Shown: positions 41,642 through 50,795, counted from the first letter of the stretch. The stretch: 64,000 bases of DNA from Halalkalibacillus halophilus DSM 18494 (GCF_000423105.1 NZ_AUHI01000007.1:91977-155976); one strand, 5' to 3'. The notes: generated by a model from the letters alone, not told the origin. Numbers and translations: made by a program.

Positions 41642-41668
41642 TACTATATGTATAGAATCAAAAAACGT
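41642..41668 (-). promoter_or_regulatory. sigma-K-type promoter of gerP
   Basis: On the minus strand AC, 16 bases, CATATAGTA, matching the sigma-K pattern (AC, 16-17 bases, CATAnnnTA). About 23 bases before the gerPA start codon. Confidence 0.75.
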
Positions 41669-41679
41669 CACTTTGACGT
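41665..41679. promoter_or_regulatory. inverted repeat between gerP and DUF418 genes
   Basis: ACGTCA-CTT-TGACGT is a perfect 6+3+6 dyad. It covers the -35 of the gerP promoter and the TTGACG (41673-41678) that could be the -35 of the rightward gene. Bound protein unknown. Confidence 0.4.
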
Positions 41680-41731
41680 CAGAGCTTTGTGTTAAAATAT
41701 AGAAAATGTAGTAACTAAGGAGGAATATTCG

Positions 41732-42898
41732 ATGCAACCACTACAACAACCTACTCAAAATCGTAACCATTCGATAGACGCTATTCGAGGGTTTGCGCTG
41801 TTTGGCATACTCATGGTCAATTATCTAAGTTTTCATTCCCCGCATTTTATGTATGGTGGGATGGATGAGTTTCATACTTCTTCCGGAGATCAAACCATAT
41901 TAACGATAATTGATTGGTTTTTCCAAGCGAGCTTCTATCCTTTGTTCTCACTATTATTCGGTATTGGGATTTATATGATGTATATTCGTTTACAAGCAAA
42001 AGCACCTGAACAATCGAAGAAAATTTTAATTCGTCGTATGATCGTATTAGGGTTCATTGGATTGATTCATGGGGTTTTTATTTGGTATGGAGATATTTTA
42101 CTTACATATAGTGTTATAGGATTAATTAGTATTTTATTTTTGAATATGAAAGTGAAGACACTTGTGAAAACTGCTGTTAGTATGCTTGTCATTGTGGCAA
42201 CATTATTTTCGCTCATGTACTACGGAATAAAAGATTACTTAGAAAGTTACCGCGACCAACAATCTATTCAGGCATCTTTTGAGAATTATCAAGGTGGTTT
42301 CTCTCAAATCTTCTCACAAAATTTAAATGACTGGCTTGTTATGGTGGGCCCATTTCAATGGCTAGTTATTATACCGACTATTCTGCCGATGTTTTTATTT
42401 GGAATTGCCTTGATGAAGTCGGGTTGGTTAACCAATACAGAAGCCCATTTATCTTCGATGAAAAAGGCATTATACGCCTCAGGATTAATCTTTCTAGTGT
42501 TTAAGATTGGACCTTATGCAATTGGAATGCCTGCATGGTTAGATCTTTTACAAGACACACTTGGTGGGTCAGCTTCTAGTTTGTTTTACTTCTTAGGTGC
42601 AATGATTATTTTTGAAACGGGCAAATTAAATTGGTTGAAACATAAACTAAGCCCAGTTGGGAAAATGTCGCTGACGAACTATTTATCGCAATCGGTAGTA
42701 GGTTATGTTCTGTTTTATGGTGTAGGTGTTGCGCTTTATGGGCAATTAACATTAATTGTTTTAGTGATGGTTGTAGTGACCGTATTCCTTTTACAAGTGA
42801 TGGTGAGTTCGTGGTATGCGAAGCGTTTTTATTACGGTCCTGCTGAATGGATTTATCGTAGTTTGACTTACGGTAAGGTACAGAAGTGGAAGAGGTGA
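41732..42898 (+). CDS. DUF418 (YeiB-like) membrane protein
   Basis: 388 residues with nine to ten helices. The N-terminal SIDAIRGFALFGILMVNYLSF is the acyltransferase-3/DUF418 opening and the C-terminus WYAKRFYYGPAEWIYRSLTYGK is the DUF418 signature. The family has no settled role; some members are encoded near acyltransferases or efflux genes. First in a line of five plus-strand membrane protein genes; AAGGAGG precedes ATG. Confidence 0.8.
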   Translation: MQPLQQPTQNRNHSIDAIRGFALFGILMVNYLSFHSPHFMYGGMDEFHTSSGDQTILTIIDWFFQASFYPLFSLLFGIGIYMMYIRLQAKAPEQSKKILIRRMIVLGFIGLIHGVFIWYGDILLTYSVIGLISILFLNMKVKTLVKTAVSMLVIVATLFSLMYYGIKDYLESYRDQQSIQASFENYQGGFSQIFSQNLNDWLVMVGPFQWLVIIPTILPMFLFGIALMKSGWLTNTEAHLSSMKKALYASGLIFLVFKIGPYAIGMPAWLDLLQDTLGGSASSLFYFLGAMIIFETGKLNWLKHKLSPVGKMSLTNYLSQSVVGYVLFYGVGVALYGQLTLIVLVMVVVTVFLLQVMVSSWYAKRFYYGPAEWIYRSLTYGKVQKWKR

Positions 42899-42902
42899 GC
42901 AA

Positions 42903-44102
42903 ATGAAAAAGCGATGGTTGGAACAAGAATCGAAACAGTGGATCGACGATGGAATTATTAATACACAACAGCGTGAAGAAATTTTAGCGCGGTACCAGGG
43001 GCGGTCCAACATATCTTTATTGTTCTTTTTTGCAGCGATATTAATCGGATTGGCAGTCTTATCAGTGATTGCAACAAATTGGACTGATCTAACAGAAATG
43101 GTGCGAATGGGAATCATTATATTCTTTCTAATCGTTTTTAATAGCTTAGGTTACTGGTTGGATGGAAGGGGCTTCAAACAATATGGACTGTTTTGTTATG
43201 TGGTAGCACTTGGAATATTCGGTGCAGGAATCTTCTTGGCATTTGATATGTACGGATTTCCCTTCCATGCGCCTTATGGTTTTATTGCCTGGGCCATTGC
43301 CTCGTACTTGATTTACCTAAGTAGACCGAGCTACACGCTCTGGCTTGTTGGTGTTTTAGTAGTGATAGTAGGTCAACTAAATGCAAGCTTCAGTTTACAA
43401 GAGTTTAATTGGATTTTACTCGGAATTTATATTATAGGGTTTGGGACGTCCTTATTTTACTTAAGAAAGCCAATCGATAGCTGGATTTTTGTTGCTGGGT
43501 TAATGTCACAGCTTTTTGCTTATGCATTAGAGTTGGAAGCTTATTATTGGCTAACGGTTTTCGCATTAGTTGTTTATATTTTCTCCTTCTTTATAAAAAG
43601 GAATGGGATTTCTCAAGCATTTCGTGTAGTGGCGATTATTACAGTCTTTATCCTAACGATCTTTCATGCGACAATTTATGAGTCTTTACCAGTTCCAGAC
43701 GACGCTTCAGTGAGTTGGGTGTATTTTGTTTTACTTGGAATAGGAATCGTGGGTGCTATCTATTTATTATTGAGAGAGAACCATAAATGGGAGATGGCAC
43801 GTTTGATTATCTTTTTACCGGTGTTTATCGTTCCAGAGTGGTCAACTTTATTAGCTTGTAGCATGTTACTTAGCTTTTCTTTATTAATTTTAATAGAAGG
43901 TTTTGTCCGAAATGATCAACGACAAATAAATATTGGTACATTTACATTTCTACTGACTATACTAATCATCTATTTTCAAGTAGCATGGGAGTTTTTCGAT
44001 CGTTCCTTATTTTTCTTGATTGGTGGAATCATCCTTTTTGTGATTGGTTTTGTCTTGAATCGACAAAAGCATAAGTGGCAACAGGGAGTGGACGAATCAT
44101 GA
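42903..44102 (+). CDS. DUF2157 multi-helix membrane protein
   Basis: 399 residues. A soluble N-terminal part of about 35 residues (EQESKQWIDDGIINTQQREEILARY) is the DUF2157 signature, followed by about twelve hydrophobic helices. Function unknown. It starts 4 bases after the DUF418 stop, and its stop codon overlaps the next start as ATGA, so the operon is tightly coupled. Confidence 0.8.
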   Translation: MKKRWLEQESKQWIDDGIINTQQREEILARYQGRSNISLLFFFAAILIGLAVLSVIATNWTDLTEMVRMGIIIFFLIVFNSLGYWLDGRGFKQYGLFCYVVALGIFGAGIFLAFDMYGFPFHAPYGFIAWAIASYLIYLSRPSYTLWLVGVLVVIVGQLNASFSLQEFNWILLGIYIIGFGTSLFYLRKPIDSWIFVAGLMSQLFAYALELEAYYWLTVFALVVYIFSFFIKRNGISQAFRVVAIITVFILTIFHATIYESLPVPDDASVSWVYFVLLGIGIVGAIYLLLRENHKWEMARLIIFLPVFIVPEWSTLLACSMLLSFSLLILIEGFVRNDQRQINIGTFTFLLTILIIYFQVAWEFFDRSLFFLIGGIILFVIGFVLNRQKHKWQQGVDES

Positions 44103-44614
44103 AAAGAAATCTATTTATAGTTGCAGTTTGTGTACAAATTGTTTTATTATTGCTGTTAGCGTGTTCACCTTATTTCCTTGATCGATTTGGTACAGAGGTT
44201 ACATTACAAACCGTTTCGAGTGAGCATTACGAACGTATGTGGGAAAATGAACTATATCTTGAATATGAAGCAGAAACAGTTCGTCCGGAAAACTGGTTTG
44301 TTTCTGATGAAGTGTCCTTTAATGAATCATTATATGTATTATTAACTCCGAATGAACGAGGGATACATGTGGTAAAAGCTGTTTCAAATCAAAAACTGGA
44401 AGAAGAGGCAGAGGACGTGATGGTTAAGGCACGTTATCAGTATCAAGATGAGCAAGACCTACATCATTTGAATATTGGTATATCCAATCATACATTAGAG
44501 AAAGATGACGTTTCTGCCTTGACGAATTATAAAGATCGATTGCTTGTGACAATCACGTTCTCACCTTGGGGTCAGAAGCGGATTGAAAGGGTCGAAACAG
44601 TTAGTGGGGAGTAA
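44099..44614 (+). CDS. GDYXXLXY-type secreted or membrane-anchored protein
   Basis: 171 residues from ATG 44099, which overlaps the DUF2157 stop codon. One N-terminal membrane helix (LFIVAVCVQIVLLLLLAC) anchors an extracellular domain. Proteins with a GDYxxLxY motif commonly follow DUF2157 genes, and the segment ENELYLEYEAE is a weak form of that motif here. The C in LLLLLAC could also be a lipobox. Function unknown. Confidence 0.6.
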   Translation: MKRNLFIVAVCVQIVLLLLLACSPYFLDRFGTEVTLQTVSSEHYERMWENELYLEYEAETVRPENWFVSDEVSFNESLYVLLTPNERGIHVVKAVSNQKLEEEAEDVMVKARYQYQDEQDLHHLNIGISNHTLEKDDVSALTNYKDRLLVTITFSPWGQKRIERVETVSGE

Positions 44615-44619
44615 GTGAA

Positions 44620-44883
44620 ATGAAAGAAATGATGTCGAGAGTTTTTGTTGTGTTAGTAACGATTTCAATTATTTATGGATTTAATCAAATAGGAGAATAC
44701 CTAGAAGTATTATACTTCCATGTAATTGCACGTTACGCTATTGTCGTTGCCATTTTAGCATTTGCTGCGTATTTTTCTATTTGGCTAAGAAATATGATCG
44801 ACCAAATATCTATAGCATTAATCATCTATTCCATAGCAAATAGCCTGATGGTTATATTCTTTGCTTATGTGATTTTTGTGTAA
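44620..44883 (+). CDS. Small membrane protein, function unknown
   Basis: 87 residues with three hydrophobic helices. ATG behind GGGGAGTAAG. Six bases after the preceding stop, so part of the same operon. No family recognised. Confidence 0.6.
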   Translation: MKEMMSRVFVVLVTISIIYGFNQIGEYLEVLYFHVIARYAIVVAILAFAAYFSIWLRNMIDQISIALIIYSIANSLMVIFFAYVIFV

Positions 44884-44922
44884 AACTATAATGGCACGTT
44901 AGAAAGAGAGAGGGGCAAGACG

Positions 44923-45168
44923 ATGGGGAAAAACGAAATCTTGAAAGTTGAAGTAATCTTTTCATTTATTACTTTATTATTGATATTAGGTAACTTTATT
45001 TTTGAAATGCCGTATTTGATTACAATAGCTTTATTTACAGGTAGTGTCATGCTTGGTTGCATGGGAATCAGACGTATGATCGATGAGAGAAAGGTTTTAG
45101 GATCGATCTTCTTTTTCTTAGCAGCAATAGTACTATTATCTGGTATGATGGAAATTTTCACGAGGTAA
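44923..45168 (+). CDS. Small membrane protein, function unknown
   Basis: 81 residues, three hydrophobic helices (VIFSFITLLLILGNFIF, LITIALFTGSVMLGCMGI, ILGSIFFFLAAIVLLSG). ATG behind GAGAGGGG. Last clear gene of the DUF418 line. No family recognised. Confidence 0.6.
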   Translation: MGKNEILKVEVIFSFITLLLILGNFIFEMPYLITIALFTGSVMLGCMGIRRMIDERKVLGSIFFFLAAIVLLSGMMEIFTR

Positions 45169-45191
45169 ATTCTTAAAGGTGTGGGTTTTTA

Positions 45192-45248
45192 ATGAGATTT
45201 AAGTCTAAGTACCGTGATTTGTTTTTATTTGAATGGATAACTAAATAA
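45192..45248 (+). CDS. Possible 18-residue peptide, low confidence
   Basis: A tiny open frame (MRFKSKYRDLFLFEWITK) with AAAGGTGTGG about 10 bases upstream, between the last membrane protein gene and the terminator. It may be only chance. Confidence 0.2.
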   Translation: MRFKSKYRDLFLFEWITK

Positions 45249-45252
45249 GAGT

Positions 45253-45292
45253 AAAAAGAGAAATTTTCTTAAATGAAAATTTCTCTTTTTTG
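45253..45292 (+). terminator. intrinsic terminator of the DUF418 operon
   Basis: AAAAAGAGAAATTTTC / GAAAATTTCTCTTTTT, a 16-base perfect stem ending in T. Confidence 0.85.
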
Positions 45293-45373
45293 TTTACTTT
45301 CATAAACTACATATGTATACTTGTATGCACAGGTAACCAACCAAACAACCTAGGTGAGTTGGGAGTGAAGTAA

Positions 45374-45745
45374 GTGAGACCAGTATTAGATGAATCACAG
45401 CCGTTATTTCAGCAAATTGCTCAAATGATTGCGGATGAAATAGTTTCCGGAGAGTTGAGTGAAGGAGATCGTATTCCTTCTGAACATGAACTCTCTAAGT
45501 TCTACAATATAAATCGGGCAACAGTAAGGAAGGGGTTGCAGATGCTTGTTGATGAGGAACTTGTTTATAAGCAACGCGGAATCGGGATGTTTGTAAAAGA
45601 AGGAGCTTATATGAAGTTATTAAAGGATCGACAGCACCAATTTAGAGAGAATTACCTAGCACCACTATTAGCGGAAGCAAAACGATTGGAAATAAGCAAA
45701 AATGATTTATTTAACTTGATAGAAGGGGAGTCTGAAGATGATTAA
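45374..45745 (+). CDS. GntR family regulator, YtrA type
   Basis: 123 residues: an N-terminal winged helix (PLFQQIAQMIADEIVSGELSEGDRIPSEHELSKFYNI) and a short C-terminal dimerisation helix pair, the YtrA plan. It most likely controls the downstream ABC transporter genes, with which it overlaps by 8 bases. The start is GTG with GGGAG upstream. The 80 bases upstream contain TACATATGTA, a short palindrome, and TATACT, but no confident operator. Confidence 0.82.
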   Translation: MRPVLDESQPLFQQIAQMIADEIVSGELSEGDRIPSEHELSKFYNINRATVRKGLQMLVDEELVYKQRGIGMFVKEGAYMKLLKDRQHQFRENYLAPLLAEAKRLEISKNDLFNLIEGESEDD

Positions 45746-46607
45746 ATGTGAAAGGATCACATACAAGTACGGTAATCAAACGGTTTTATCTGATTTTTCA
45801 TTAGTAGAAAATGAACCGACAATTACCGCTTTGTGGGGACGTAATGGAGCAGGAAAAACTACGATGATGAAGTTGTTGGCAGGGCATTTCAAGCCAAATG
45901 AAGGCATTATTTCTGTGCTAGGTGAACAGCCCTTCAACAACACAAGACTTGGTGAAAAAATTTGCTTTATGGAAGAGGAGCACCCCTTTAGTATCATTTG
46001 GAACGTCCAAGATGCATTAAGGTTTGGGAGCTATTTTAATAAGAATTGGGATGACACGTTAGCTTATGAATTAGTAGAAACTTTTCAATTAGATCTTAAA
46101 AAGAATATAAAAAAGTTATCAAAAGGTATGCGTTCTGCACTTCAATTCATCATTGGGATCTCCAGTCATGCTGAAGTTACGATCTTAGATGAACCAACGA
46201 ATGGTTTGGATGCTGCAATGCGAAAGAAAATGTACCGTGTTTTATTAGAAAGTTATGAAGCTCACCCACGCTTAATCTTATTATCCACCCATCATATTGA
46301 TGAGATACAATCGATTTGTGAACGGCTAATTGTTATACAAAATCAACAAATAGCTCTTCAAGAGGAGATGGATGAAGTAAGAGAGTTAGGCTTCTGGTTA
46401 ACAGGAGAGATAGAAAAAGTGGAAGGTTTAGTAGCAAATGAAACGGTATTGACAAAAGAATATATGGGAAATCAATTGAAGGTGTTGGTGGATGCTCCAT
46501 TCAACAGTGATTGGAGAAATACAGCTGAGCAACATCGAGTTTCTATTGCTTCTTGTGATATCCAGGATTATTTACTTTATAAAACAGAGGAAGGTGTAAT
46601 GCCATGA
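45738..46607 (+). CDS. ABC transporter ATP-binding protein (YtrB type)
   Basis: 289 residues: Walker A WGRNGAGKTT, Q-loop at CFMEEE, signature LSKGM, Walker B ILDEPTNGLD and a switch His in LLSTHHID. The exporter type with a GntR regulator in front is well known from ytrABCDEF-like operons responding to cell-wall drugs; that response is inferred here. It overlaps the regulator and permease genes. Confidence 0.85.
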   Translation: MIKCERITYKYGNQTVLSDFSLVENEPTITALWGRNGAGKTTMMKLLAGHFKPNEGIISVLGEQPFNNTRLGEKICFMEEEHPFSIIWNVQDALRFGSYFNKNWDDTLAYELVETFQLDLKKNIKKLSKGMRSALQFIIGISSHAEVTILDEPTNGLDAAMRKKMYRVLLESYEAHPRLILLSTHHIDEIQSICERLIVIQNQQIALQEEMDEVRELGFWLTGEIEKVEGLVANETVLTKEYMGNQLKVLVDAPFNSDWRNTAEQHRVSIASCDIQDYLLYKTEEGVMP

Positions 46608-47323
46608 TGTCACGTGGAATGAATCGAATGATTTTGGAAGATGCAACGTTTACTTTAGGAAAAATTTTGTTCCTTTATGTAACGATTCCGCTAATGGTTA
46701 TGTGGATTTTGATTGGCTACTTCTTAGGAAATATGAGTGAAGATGTCGTTATTGCGATCTCTGGTCCTGCCTATTTTTTCTTTCCAATGTTTGCGATAGC
46801 TGGATACAAAACGATGATTCCAGTTGCAGTAGGACTTGGGGGCACACGTAAGGATTTTCTCAAATCCTTTTATGTTATAAGTTTGTTTGCAGTTACAGTT
46901 GTTGTAGTTATTTTAAATGTGTTGCAGTTAATATTAAAAGAAAGTTATCGTCTGATGGACTTACCGAATACCATCTTACATCCAGCAGTTTTCTTTAATA
47001 TGGAGTACAACTTTTTCTCCTATGTATTAGTAGATTTGATGTTTGGGATATTTTTGTTCTGTATTTCTTTTTTATTCTTTGCGATCTACTTTCGATTAGG
47101 TTTTCGTGTAAGTATTATTATCCTAATGGGACTATTCATTCTAGGTACAACTTTATACTATATCGGATTAATTGGTCTTGATAGTTTTGAATGGCTAATA
47201 AATCACAATTTAAACGACTATGTTGTCTTCGCAATCGTTATTCTAGTTAGTCTTCTTGCGTTAATGATTACCTATCCTATCTTAAAAAATAGTCGATTGC
47301 GTGCTAAAACTAAATATGAATAA
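46604..47323 (+). CDS. ABC transporter permease, six-helix
   Basis: 239 residues with about six membrane helices. It overlaps the ATP-binding gene by four bases (ATGA), so the two form the transporter. The sequence is divergent and no substrate can be named. Confidence 0.75.
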   Translation: MMSRGMNRMILEDATFTLGKILFLYVTIPLMVMWILIGYFLGNMSEDVVIAISGPAYFFFPMFAIAGYKTMIPVAVGLGGTRKDFLKSFYVISLFAVTVVVVILNVLQLILKESYRLMDLPNTILHPAVFFNMEYNFFSYVLVDLMFGIFLFCISFLFFAIYFRLGFRVSIIILMGLFILGTTLYYIGLIGLDSFEWLINHNLNDYVVFAIVILVSLLALMITYPILKNSRLRAKTKYE

Positions 47324-47324
47324 G

Positions 47325-47367
47325 AAAAGAGAGTTCCCGTAAAAAAATAAGGGAACTCTCTTTTTTT
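47325..47367. terminator. bidirectional intrinsic terminator
   Basis: AAAGAGAGTTCCC / GGGAACTCTCTTT stem flanked by A- and T-runs, between the convergent permease and acetyltransferase genes. Confidence 0.85.
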
Positions 47368-47866
47368 ATATTCTAAGGGCATATGCTTTAACGACAATAC
47401 CATCATCCGCAGGTTCGAAGTCATATTTAGGCATGCGCTGGAAACCGTAACGTTCATATAAGGTAATAGCGCCTTTCATGAATTCTCCCGTGTGTAAGCC
47501 AATATGGCTGTAACCTTTTTCTTTTGTGATGCGAACACATTCATCAATTAATGCAGAAGCAACACCTTTACCACGTACTTTTGGTTCTATTGCTAGCATA
47601 CGGATTTCTGGATAGTCCAGTTCATCCACATATCCCTCATAAGCATCCGTTTTAGCAGGGAATAAAGCGACACTTCCTACAATTTCATCATCTTTAATTG
47701 CAACAAGTAAATTTACATCTGGTCCTTGATCGCCTTCTTGCATAATTGCTTCTTTAAGTGCTTGCCAGTGTTCTTTTGAGAGTGCATCTGCATGTTCTTC
47801 ATATGCCTTCACTCGTTGATATCGCACGTTTTCGATTTCTTCTGGTTTAGCTTGGCGAATCTCCAT
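47366..47866 (-). CDS. GNAT family N-acetyltransferase
   Basis: 166 residues of the Gcn5-type fold. The acetyl-CoA loop is VRGKGVASALIDECV, followed by SHIGLHTGEFMKGAITLYERYGF. The target is unknown. ATG follows GGAGGG. Monocistronic, convergent with the exporter. Confidence 0.82.
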   Translation of the reverse strand: MEIRQAKPEEIENVRYQRVKAYEEHADALSKEHWQALKEAIMQEGDQGPDVNLLVAIKDDEIVGSVALFPAKTDAYEGYVDELDYPEIRMLAIEPKVRGKGVASALIDECVRITKEKGYSHIGLHTGEFMKGAITLYERYGFQRMPKYDFEPADDGIVVKAYALRI

Positions 47867-47886
47867 ATTTTATCCCTCCAGTTTTA

Positions 47887-48867
47887 TTATCGTAAAAATT
47901 TATCCTGCTGATCACTTAATTTTTCTCTTCCGTGGGGCTGGTCCCAGACTTCTAAATCAGGACCTTTTGGTAAAATGCTTGTAGCAGTTTTATCCGGATT
48001 AATAGTGACGGACACATGATAATGTTTTTTGATAGATTCAAAATCAGTTGTATCTCCAAATCCTGGTGTTTGATATAAATCACGAGCATAGCTCCATAAA
48101 TTAGTATATTCTCGAATGAGGTTTCTATTTGTATTAAACCCATTATAATAGGCTGCATCAAAGCGAGCGAGAGTAGTATATAATCGGACATCTGCGTCAG
48201 TTATATAATCACCCATTAAGAAACGATTTTCTGCTAAATGCGCTTCCAGTTCATCTAAACGAGCAAATAATTGGTCAAATGCTTCCTCATAAGCTTCTTG
48301 GGAGTGGGCAAAGCCACATTTATAGACTCCATTATTAATTGTATGGAAGTTAGATTCGTTCATCTGATCGATTTTATCTTGTAAATGTTCTGGGTACAAA
48401 TTTGGAGCATTTTCTTTATGATGAGGTGCCCATACGGTTTCAAAGTAATTAGTGAGGTTAAAATAATCATTATTGACTGCTTGCTTTGTTTGTAAATCTA
48501 CCATTACTGGAACGGTAGGACGACCTTCATAATTTGAATCAGCATTAAAATAAACTTCACTTACATATTCAATACTTAACTCTGGGTCCTGATTATTTTC
48601 ATCTAATGTAAATGCCCAATCTACCCGACCGATATTAGGACGCATTGGACTTGCTGTACCTAAACTAATTACTTGATCTAATCCTAATAGCTTGCGGACA
48701 ATCACTGCTCTGTGCGCCCACGGGCAAGCAGGGGACCAAAGTAAACGATATTTACCAGGTTCCACTACCAACTCTTCTTGCTTGTTACCAAACGGTGTAG
48801 TGAATCTATTTTTCTGACGTTTGAATGAACCGTCTTTACTAATTTCTTTTGGTTTATTAGTCAACAT
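47887..48867 (-). CDS. Glutathionyl-hydroquinone reductase-type protein (ECM4/YqjG family)
   Basis: About 326 residues of the xi-class glutathione transferase family. The active-site motif is CPWAHRAV with the reactive cysteine (about residue 47), and the C-terminal half is the helical GST domain (ADVRLYTTLARFDAAYYNGF). Such enzymes reduce glutathionyl-quinones. Bacillaceae usually make bacillithiol rather than glutathione, so the true thiol partner may be bacillithiol (inference). Start is ATG 48867 or 48870 behind AAAGGA. Confidence 0.83.
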   Translation of the reverse strand: MLTNKPKEISKDGSFKRQKNRFTTPFGNKQEELVVEPGKYRLLWSPACPWAHRAVIVRKLLGLDQVISLGTASPMRPNIGRVDWAFTLDENNQDPELSIEYVSEVYFNADSNYEGRPTVPVMVDLQTKQAVNNDYFNLTNYFETVWAPHHKENAPNLYPEHLQDKIDQMNESNFHTINNGVYKCGFAHSQEAYEEAFDQLFARLDELEAHLAENRFLMGDYITDADVRLYTTLARFDAAYYNGFNTNRNLIREYTNLWSYARDLYQTPGFGDTTDFESIKKHYHVSVTINPDKTATSILPKGPDLEVWDQPHGREKLSDQQDKFLR

Positions 48868-48922
48868 CATACATCCTTTCAAATTGGAAATGAACGAAAA
48901 TTCAGTAAGGTATTTGAAGTTA

Positions 48923-48952
48923 ACTATACCTGTTTAAAAATATCAAAGTCAA
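48923..48952 (-). promoter_or_regulatory. sigma-A promoter of the quinone reductase-type gene
   Basis: On the minus strand TTGACT, 18 bases, TATAGT, about 55 bases before the start codon. Confidence 0.6.
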
Positions 48953-49000
48953 GAAAAGGGTATTTCGCATGGATTAAATTTCAGAGTAATAATGTATAAC

Positions 49001-49033
49001 AAAAAAAACCGACTGAATGTATTCAGTCGGTTT
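49001..49033 (-). terminator. intrinsic terminator of rocD
   Basis: AAACCGACTGAAT / ATTCAGTCGGTTT stem, followed on the minus strand by eight T. Confidence 0.85.
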
Positions 49034-49045
49034 GGTTCTGGCTCA

Positions 49046-50233
49046 TTAAAGTACTTCTGTAATTTTATCAATTGCCCAATCTAAATCCTCTTTTTCAATA
49101 ACAAGTGGAGGGGCAAATCGGATGACATTTTCGTGCGTTTCTTTACATAATAACCCTTTTTCTTTCAGTTGCTCACAGTATTTGCGCGCTGGTACGGTTA
49201 ATTCAACTCCAATGAATAACCCTTTTCCACGAACTTCTTTGATTACGGGATTATCGATTTCTTTTAAGCGGTCCATCATGTAAGTTCCGAGTTCAAGTGA
49301 GCGAGCTGCAAGATTTTCATCTTCTAATACTTCTAAAGAAGCAAGAGATACAGCACAACCTAATGGATTACCACCAAAGGTAGATCCGTGGGAACCAGGA
49401 TTGAAGACACCTAAAATCTCTTTATCCGCTACAACACAAGAGATAGGAAAAACTCCACCACCGAGTGCTTTTCCAAGAATTAATACATCTGGTTCAACAT
49501 TTTCCCAGTCACATGCAAACATTTTCCCTGTTCGAGCAAGTCCTGCCTGAATTTCATCAGCAATAAACAACACATTATTATCTTTACATACATCATGTGC
49601 TTCTTTTAAGAAACCTTCAGGAGGCATAACAATACCTGCTTCTCCTTGGATTGGCTCTAATAAGAAGCCTGCTGTATTTTCTGTAATTGCTTCTTTTAAT
49701 GCATCTACGTCACCATATGGAATTAACTTAATTCCAGGTAATAATGGCCCGAATCCTCTTTGATATTCTTCTTCAGAAGATAAGGAAACAGCTGACATCG
49801 TACGACCATGGAAGTTTCCAACGCATGCGATGATTTCTGCTTGGTTCTCTTGAACTCCTTTTACATCGTATGCCCAACGTCTTGTTGCTTTAATCGCTGT
49901 TTCGACTGCTTCAGCACCTGTATTCATTGGTAGTGCCATATTTTTGTTGGTTAACTTACAAATTTTTTCATACCATGGCCCAAGTTGATCGTTGTGGAAT
50001 GCACGGGAAGTTAACGTCACTCGGTCCGCTTGTTCTTTTAATGCGCCAATGATTTTTGGGTGACGGTGACCTTGATTTACTGCAGAATATGCACTCAACA
50101 TATCTAAGTAACGATTACCCTCTGGATCTTTTACCCAGATGCCGTCTGCTTGTGAGATTACAATTGGTAAAGGGGTGTAATTTTTTGCGCCGTATTGATT
50201 CGTTTGTTCGATAATTTCATGACTATTTGTCAT
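49046..50233 (-). CDS. rocD: Ornithine aminotransferase
   Basis: 395 residues, a class III PLP aminotransferase. NTGAEAVETAIKATRRWAYDVKG and the PLP-lysine motif LILGKALGGGVFPISC are diagnostic, with DEIQAGLARTGKMF before it. It transfers the delta-amino group of ornithine to 2-oxoglutarate, giving glutamate semialdehyde, in arginine breakdown or, reversed, proline-related supply. The start MTNSHEII has AGGAGGG upstream; 11 codons before it are not used. A cre-like site lies in its leader. Confidence 0.93.
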   Translation of the reverse strand: MTNSHEIIEQTNQYGAKNYTPLPIVISQADGIWVKDPEGNRYLDMLSAYSAVNQGHRHPKIIGALKEQADRVTLTSRAFHNDQLGPWYEKICKLTNKNMALPMNTGAEAVETAIKATRRWAYDVKGVQENQAEIIACVGNFHGRTMSAVSLSSEEEYQRGFGPLLPGIKLIPYGDVDALKEAITENTAGFLLEPIQGEAGIVMPPEGFLKEAHDVCKDNNVLFIADEIQAGLARTGKMFACDWENVEPDVLILGKALGGGVFPISCVVADKEILGVFNPGSHGSTFGGNPLGCAVSLASLEVLEDENLAARSLELGTYMMDRLKEIDNPVIKEVRGKGLFIGVELTVPARKYCEQLKEKGLLCKETHENVIRFAPPLVIEKEDLDWAIDKITEVL

Positions 50234-50261
50234 CGAATCCCTCCTAAAATCTCGTTCCGTA

Positions 50262-50275
50262 GGCAAGCGTTTTCA
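50262..50275. promoter_or_regulatory. candidate CcpA (cre) site in the rocD leader
   Basis: On the minus strand TGAAAACGCTTGCC agrees with TGWAANCGNTNWCA at 12 of 14 positions. It lies downstream of the rocD promoter, a roadblock position. Confidence 0.45.
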
Positions 50276-50300
50276 CTTTAAAATGCTTGCATCACTTGTT

Positions 50301-50329
50301 ATTATACCCGTTTCATTAGATTGTTTCAA
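50301..50329 (-). promoter_or_regulatory. sigma-A promoter of rocD
   Basis: On the minus strand TTGAAA, 17 bases, TATAAT, about 68 bases before the start codon. Confidence 0.65.
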
Positions 50330-50398
50330 AGTTGTCAACAAATTCATAGCAGCTACTTGTAAATCATGGTAGGATAGAATAAAAAGGAGGAATGTTTC

Positions 50399-50788
50399 AT
50401 GGATCATCAATCAATGGCACTCCTACATATCTTTTCGTGGGGTACTGCACTTATATTATTTATTGTTGCGTATGTAATGATTACAAAAGGCAAGGCTGCA
50501 AAACCAATTAAAATTATACAAATGATTTTACGTGTATTTTTCGTTTTAATTATTGCAACCGGTGCAGATCTATTTTTCCAGCTGTACTTCGGAGTTCAGG
50601 GTGGTTATTTTGCAGAATCGATTATTAAAATCATTACTGGCGTATGGGTAATCGGTGCAATGGAAATGACTTTAGCAATGAAGAAAAAAGGAAAGAAAGT
50701 ATTTATAGGTTGGATTCAATTTGCGGTTGCGATGATTTTAGTATTAATACTAGGGTTTGCTCGTTTACCATATGGATTTTTACCTTAA
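50399..50788 (+). CDS. yisL: YisL-type (DUF1516) membrane protein
   Basis: 129 residues with four membrane helices, and the DUF1516 pattern LLHIFSWGTALILFIVAY, QMILRVFFVLIIATGADL and WVIGAMEMTLA. The function is not known. In B. subtilis yisL is near gerP, and here it is 9 kb from it. ATG is behind AAAGGAGG. Confidence 0.82.
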   Translation: MDHQSMALLHIFSWGTALILFIVAYVMITKGKAAKPIKIIQMILRVFFVLIIATGADLFFQLYFGVQGGYFAESIIKIITGVWVIGAMEMTLAMKKKGKKVFIGWIQFAVAMILVLILGFARLPYGFLP

Positions 50789-50795
50789 GAAAAGG

